DNA from: Desulfomonile sp963700305 | Lineage (GTDB): Bacteria > Desulfobacterota > Desulfomonilia > Desulfomonilales > Desulfomonilaceae | DNA length: 64,000 nt | Reading direction: 5' to 3' | Assembly (NCBI GenBank): GCA_963700305.1 | Contig: CAVOXB010000009.1 | Coordinates: 1-64,000 of the forward strand | Part shown: positions 60,592-64,000 of the stretch, piece after piece | How positions within the stretch are numbered: position 1 is the stretch's first letter | How the letters are laid out: each line of letters opens with the position of its first letter | Program-made: the position numbers and the translations under genes | The notes under the pieces: generated by a model | Told to the model about the DNA's origin: nothing | Databases searched by the model: none | Seen by the model: only the letters and a program-made list of their open reading frames with translations

Positions 60592-60801
60592 CTAATCTAG
60601 CTCCCTGATCGCCTTAACCATTTCTACGAAAGCGTCCCTTACCTGGCTCTCCGTGATGCTGAGACGACCCGACAGCTCAAGGGCAGAGGCAAGGCCTGCT
60701 TCTATAATCTGTCGGAGAACGCTCTGGAACTCTCTGTGATTCAAGTCGTATTTCACCATAATAGTATCGTCGTGCATCCCTGATTCCATATCCGCAAGCA
60801 C
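60592..60801 (-). CDS. Small GxxDxxxMxKY-domain protein
   Basis: A 69-residue protein of the same domain family as 6582: VLADMESGMHDDTIMVKYDL, FQSVLRQIIEAGLASALELS, GRLSITESQVRDAFVEM and KAIRELD. The only conventional start in frame is GTG 60801, which cuts the domain's first strand; the frame is open for 12 more codons (KTEKIRTIIPYR), which look like domain sequence. The start is therefore uncertain, perhaps non-canonical. It is divergent from the ferredoxin gene. Confidence 0.6.
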   Translation of the reverse strand: MLADMESGMHDDTIMVKYDLNHREFQSVLRQIIEAGLASALELSGRLSITESQVRDAFVEMVKAIRELD

Positions 60802-60834
60802 ACGATAAGGAATGATAGTTCTTATTTTTTCAGT

Positions 60835-60850
60835 CTTGACTTAAGTCAAG
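60835..60850. promoter_or_regulatory. 16-bp palindromic operator candidate
   Basis: CTTGACTTAAGTCAAG is a perfect palindrome in the divergent region. The TTGAC-N4-GTCAA form is like sites of the Crp/Fnr superfamily (I recall similar sites for HcpR in deltaproteobacteria, not checked). Confidence 0.45.
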
Positions 60851-60926
60851 GCCTATTCCTTCACGATCGCATAGTCTGGGGACACCATCGTCACGGTGGA
60901 CTTATTGCGACGAGGAGAGATCCGCT

Positions 60927-61682
60927 ATGAGCACATTACGGAAGATCATCGAAATCGACGAAGCGCTTTGCGACGGCTGCGGGAACTGCATCGTATCGTG
61001 CGCCGAAGGCGCTCTGCAGGTCGTTGAAGGAAAGGCCAAACTGCTTGAAGAAAGATACTGCGACGGCCTTGGCGCCTGCCTTGGAGACTGTCCCACAGGA
61101 GCATTGAAGGTGATAGAGCGCCATGCGCAAGATTTCGACGAAAGAGCGGTTGAACACCATATGGCTGAGCTGAGGGAAGTGCCGCAGCATGTGCCGGAAA
61201 CCCTGCCCTGCGGATGCCCATCGACTCATCTCCAGACTTTTGCGCCGAAAACGGCATGCAATAAGGTCAACCAACCTTTGGGCAACCTGTCGACCGAGTC
61301 CGCTCTTTCCCACTGGCCGGTTCAGATTCGTCTCGTACCAGCGGGGGCCCCCTTTCTAAGAAACGCGGATCTCCTTGTCATTGCTGACTGTACGGCGATT
61401 GTGTACCCGGACTTTCATCGCGACCTCCTGGCGGGCCAGGTGGTGCTCATGGGATGTCCCAAGTTCGATGATGTTCAGCACTTTGTGGAGAAATTCGCCG
61501 AGATCTTTCAGAAAGCTAACATCAGGAGCGTCAGTACGGTTGTCATGGAAGTCCCTTGCTGTCAAGGCCTTCCGGTAATTGTCAAGAAAGCCATGGACAA
61601 CGCCGGGAAGAGAGTCCCTATGGAGTATCTCGTCATTGGCTTGCAAGGGGACATCTTGAAAAGAGAAAAACTTGTAGCTTGA
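60927..61682 (+). CDS. 4Fe-4S ferredoxin-domain protein
   Basis: A 251-residue intact protein. Two clusters in the first 65 residues: CDGCGNCIVSCAEGALQV and CDGLGACLGDCPTGALKVI. The rest (IRLVPAGAPFLRNADLLVIA, DCTAIVYPDF, MGCPKFDDVQHFVEKFAEI, MEVPCCQGL) has further Cys that may bind a third cluster. I know this protein type from anaerobes, often beside redox or nitrosative-stress genes. GAGGAGAG precedes the ATG. Confidence 0.85.
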   Translation: MSTLRKIIEIDEALCDGCGNCIVSCAEGALQVVEGKAKLLEERYCDGLGACLGDCPTGALKVIERHAQDFDERAVEHHMAELREVPQHVPETLPCGCPSTHLQTFAPKTACNKVNQPLGNLSTESALSHWPVQIRLVPAGAPFLRNADLLVIADCTAIVYPDFHRDLLAGQVVLMGCPKFDDVQHFVEKFAEIFQKANIRSVSTVVMEVPCCQGLPVIVKKAMDNAGKRVPMEYLVIGLQGDILKREKLVA

Positions 61683-61784
61683 CGTGACCATTTCTGATCA
61701 GGGGAGTCGGAAGAGTGACAGCCAGGGGAGCTTATTGGGCAGAAGATTCCTCGTGTCGCTGATTTCGTCATATAGGATAAATTC

Positions 61785-62030
61785 ATGAAAGTTGAAATTC
61801 TTAGTGTCGGTTGTTCCAAGTGCAACAAGTTCTTCGATGCCGTCAATGATCTTATCAATACGAAAGGTATTGATGCAGAGATCGTCAAAGTGGAAGATAT
61901 GACGACCTTCTGCAAGTACGGGGTGTTCATGCTCCCTGCACTCGTCATCGACGGCCAGGTAAAGATTGCGGGCAAGTTGCCCAAAGAATCCGAGCTTATG
62001 GGCTGGCTGACATCCCAAGCACCAGAATGA
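61785..62030 (+). CDS. Small thioredoxin-like redox protein
   Basis: An 81-residue thioredoxin-fold protein. SVGCSKCNKFFDAVNDL carries the CxxC active site near the N-terminus, and MLPALVIDGQVKIAGKLP carries the cis-Pro loop. It is the TM0996/MTH895 type that exchanges disulfides. It starts 102 bp after the ferredoxin gene and is followed by a second thioredoxin. Confidence 0.85.
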   Translation: MKVEILSVGCSKCNKFFDAVNDLINTKGIDAEIVKVEDMTTFCKYGVFMLPALVIDGQVKIAGKLPKESELMGWLTSQAPE

Positions 62031-62152
62031 AGCCACCTTCGCTCTTAGATAGGGTGAGGGACTAAACAATGGTCCTTGCCAACTCAGGAGTTAGTTGCGG
62101 ATTCCGACTGGCCTTCAAAAAGGGTCTCAGATCTCAAGAAGTTGGAGTAAAG

Positions 62153-62554
62153 ATGTCTCCAAAACCTAAAATAACACATGTGTTTTTGGCTTTGTTCCTC
62201 ATTTCAACTCTCTTGTCAGGATGGCCAAACGCTTCAGCGAACGAATCAAGAGTCGAGATGGCCTCCGTGTTTGCCTCAAGAATGCCGGTCATGCTGCAAT
62301 TCGGAAAGAGCTGGTGTCCCCGCTGCAAGTCGACGAAGCCTATTCTCGATAACGTGGCTAGAACCTATAACGGGAAGGCGCTCATCATACCGGTCGACGT
62401 GGAAATCAACAAGGACCTGGTACGGGACTTCAGTATACGTCTGATTCCGACTCAGATCTTTCTTCGGCCGGATCGAACCGAATTCTTCAGGCATGAGGGT
62501 ATCCTTCAGGAACAGCAGATAAGTGAAGTCTTAGGGAAAATGGGCGTTCAGTGA
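62153..62554 (+). CDS. Exported thioredoxin-family protein
   Basis: A 133-residue protein from ATG 62153 (GGAG before it). It has a signal peptide (FLALFLISTLLSG...ASANES). The active site is CPRC in LQFGKSWCPRCKSTKPILD, and IRLIPTQIFLRPDRTEFFRH has the cis-Pro. A frame open to 62069 has no better start. It acts outside the cytoplasm and may hand electrons from the CcdA-like protein downstream. Confidence 0.8.
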   Translation: MSPKPKITHVFLALFLISTLLSGWPNASANESRVEMASVFASRMPVMLQFGKSWCPRCKSTKPILDNVARTYNGKALIIPVDVEINKDLVRDFSIRLIPTQIFLRPDRTEFFRHEGILQEQQISEVLGKMGVQ

Positions 62555-62646
62555 ACCGGGGTTCATCGTTTCCTCGCAAAGGAGAGTGAACGGACAATCT
62601 TGAGGCTTATCTGCTCTCCAGACGCCATGTTTCAAGGAGAAGCGGA

Positions 62647-63372
62647 ATGGAATCGGTTTCGGTGGTAATTCAGCAATGGGTTTCGTCTAGCAGCTTGTGG
62701 TTGACCGCGACCGGAGCTTTCGTTGGCGGAGTCATGACAGCGATGAGCCCTTGTATCATTGCTATGGTGCCGCTCTTGATCGGGTTCATAGCTGGGATGG
62801 AAGAAGAGGTGACGACGCTGCGGTCTTTCGTTCTTACCCTCGCTTTCGTGCTTGGCTTCAGTTTGGAGTTGGCTCTCCTCTTTACTGTTGGATTTGCCGC
62901 AACTCCCTTTCTGCAATCACCATACATGATCTACTTCCTGGCCTTGATGTGCGTACTCTTGGGACTCCATTTCTTGGATCTCTTTCACATCCCGTTTTCG
63001 ATCTCGCAAGACAGAATTCCAAGATTTACCGGGATCCTGGGCGCCGCCGTGTTCGGATTCATGTTCGGCCTGGTGTCTCTGCCCTGTACGGGTCCTGCAC
63101 TCCTGCTCATCGTGAGCGTCATCCCTGTCAAGGGCTTCTGGGTCGGCGGGATTATGATGCTTCTGTACGGAGTGGGTCATTGTCTGCTGATTCTAATCGT
63201 GGGCACCTCGGCTGGTGCGGCCAAGAAACTGGTAGGATCTCGCCAACTGGGTACCATAAACCTGAATATGAAGAGGGCTGGTGGAGTTCTGTTTGACACT
63301 CTTAGGCTCGTACATCGGACTCGGCGCATACTGTCCAGCTTTGGGAATAGGCCTCTGATGGTGGGAGGCTGA
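62647..63372 (+). CDS. CcdA/DsbD-type membrane electron-transfer protein
   Basis: A polytopic membrane protein with six TMs. Paired Cys sit in ATGAFVGGVMTAMSPCIIAM (TM1) and SLPCTGPALLLIVSVIPVKG (TM4), as in CcdA. The last 25 codons (RRILSSFGNRPLMVGG) look out of frame; another frame gives GSYIGLGAYCPALGIGL, a better end, so a shift near 63295 is likely. It moves reducing power across the membrane to the thioredoxin made by the gene 92 bp upstream. Confidence 0.8.
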   Translation: MESVSVVIQQWVSSSSLWLTATGAFVGGVMTAMSPCIIAMVPLLIGFIAGMEEEVTTLRSFVLTLAFVLGFSLELALLFTVGFAATPFLQSPYMIYFLALMCVLLGLHFLDLFHIPFSISQDRIPRFTGILGAAVFGFMFGLVSLPCTGPALLLIVSVIPVKGFWVGGIMMLLYGVGHCLLILIVGTSAGAAKKLVGSRQLGTINLNMKRAGGVLFDTLRLVHRTRRILSSFGNRPLMVGG

Positions 63373-63827
63373 GTCAATGAGCACGACAAATCCATTGTCT
63401 CTCATGTGCGTGTCTTCCTTTTTTGATCAGATCTATCCCCCAAGAAGAGATGCGGTGCGCTAAGAAACAAAATAAAAGGGGATTTTTTCATCAACGTGAC
63501 GACGGTTTTGCCTGCGTCCGGTCGCGTGGGACTCCTGCGGATACCTTTTGGGGGTCAGCGGAGCTATCCGTCCACCAGTCAAGGGTGCCAAAACGGACAA
63601 CAGAAGGCTGAATATTGCCGGATCTCCATGTTAGGCGATTGGCTTTCGACCCGGTTCCCAAAATATATTCTGTATTGTGCCCATAGATTTTGCGGAAGGG
63701 AACACTAAACTATAGTTTCGCCTTTTTGGTGGTACTTATGATGGTAGAGTGAGAAATTGCTTGCAAAAAGCGGGCGTTCCGCGCACATCGGTTTTGGAAA
63801 AGATGATGTGTAAGGAGGAACGCCAGC
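63373..63827. other. Region with no supported gene
   Basis: Two plus-strand frames (63423, 63496) overlap but show no resemblance. The last 100 bases probably include the left end of the following IS. Confidence 0.35.
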
Positions 63828-64000
63828 TTGAAAAAGTATATACCAGAAGCGTTCGGGATTGACGACATTTGTTTCAGAGTCTTCTTCAGCGCTCCGAGTT
63901 ATCGCATGTTCGTGGCGCTGTTGGTCGGTTGGGTGCTCACTGTGGGGAAACACACGGTCAGCAGAGTTATCTTGACCATGAGACTCCATGAATCCAGACA
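63828..64000 (+). CDS. DDE transposase, 5' part, cut by window edge
   Basis: A TTG start behind AAGGAGG. KKYIPEAFGIDDICFRVFFS then APSYRMFVALLVGWVLTVGK and HTVSRVILTM are like the start of IS701/IS4-type transposases. The catalytic part lies outside the window. Confidence 0.6.
   Translation, partial: MKKYIPEAFGIDDICFRVFFSAPSYRMFVALLVGWVLTVGKHTVSRVILTMRLHESR

Noticed and set aside
1..64000. Diversity-generating retroelement, retron or toxin-antitoxin module
   Set aside because: No reverse transcriptase, template/variable repeat pair or recognised toxin was found in any frame.

Overview
The window looks like a stretch of a Desulfobacterota (deltaproteobacterial) genome. The pointers are three IHF-alpha type genes, a PAS-rich hybrid kinase, several 4Fe-4S proteins, a PilZ protein and a small 'GxxDxxxMxKY' domain carried by three separate genes. 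These are family-level impressions from reading, not database results. No rRNA, complete tRNA or cas gene is visible.

Bases 1 to about 29.9 kb are mobile DNA. Two integrative elements sit in tandem. Each ends with an excisionase-like gene, a tyrosine integrase and an identical 53-bp copy of the 3' part of a tRNA-Asp gene (14425-14477 and 29893-29945). Element A (up to 14.48 kb) holds a RepA-like remnant, a broken hybrid kinase, IHF genes, a caspase-family protease operon and a ParB-like protein. Element B (14.48-29.9 kb) holds an HNH nuclease, a NucS-like nuclease pair, a RepA-like ATPase followed by an iteron field, a TnpB element, a one-spacer CRISPR remnant, a serine recombinase and small regulators.

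From 30 to 39.5 kb there is a truncated DUF2779-type nuclease, then an IS110-family element inserted exactly inside a type I-E-like CRISPR repeat. Its left non-coding end can be read as a bridge RNA: one guide pair matches the CRISPR repeat and the other matches the element's own ends. Next come a PilZ protein, a set of 22-bp palindromes sharing one skeleton, and an intact block with a GT4 glycosyltransferase, an Fe-S protein, a thioesterase and IHF.

From 39.5 to 59.5 kb lies one secretion locus behind a sigma-54-like promoter: a giant (about 4,200 codon) repetitive Ig/cadherin-like surface protein with a LEPR-XLL-like N-terminal motif, a periplasmic adaptor, a TolC-like protein, a PqqD-M50 protease-HlyD fusion and a GAF-TM-HlyD fusion. 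No ABC transporter is present, so the M50-HlyD protein may replace the usual type I engine. An IS200 element, a redox cluster (ferredoxin, two thioredoxin-fold proteins, CcdA) and the start of a transposase fill the rest.

Many genes are frameshifted: about 25 shifts in the giant gene, and several in the kinase, TnpB, the integrase and the adaptors. Other genes (GT4, Fe-S, thioesterase, ferredoxin) are intact. Whether this is real decay or indel error in the assembly cannot be settled from the sequence alone; coordinates of such genes are given as one span.
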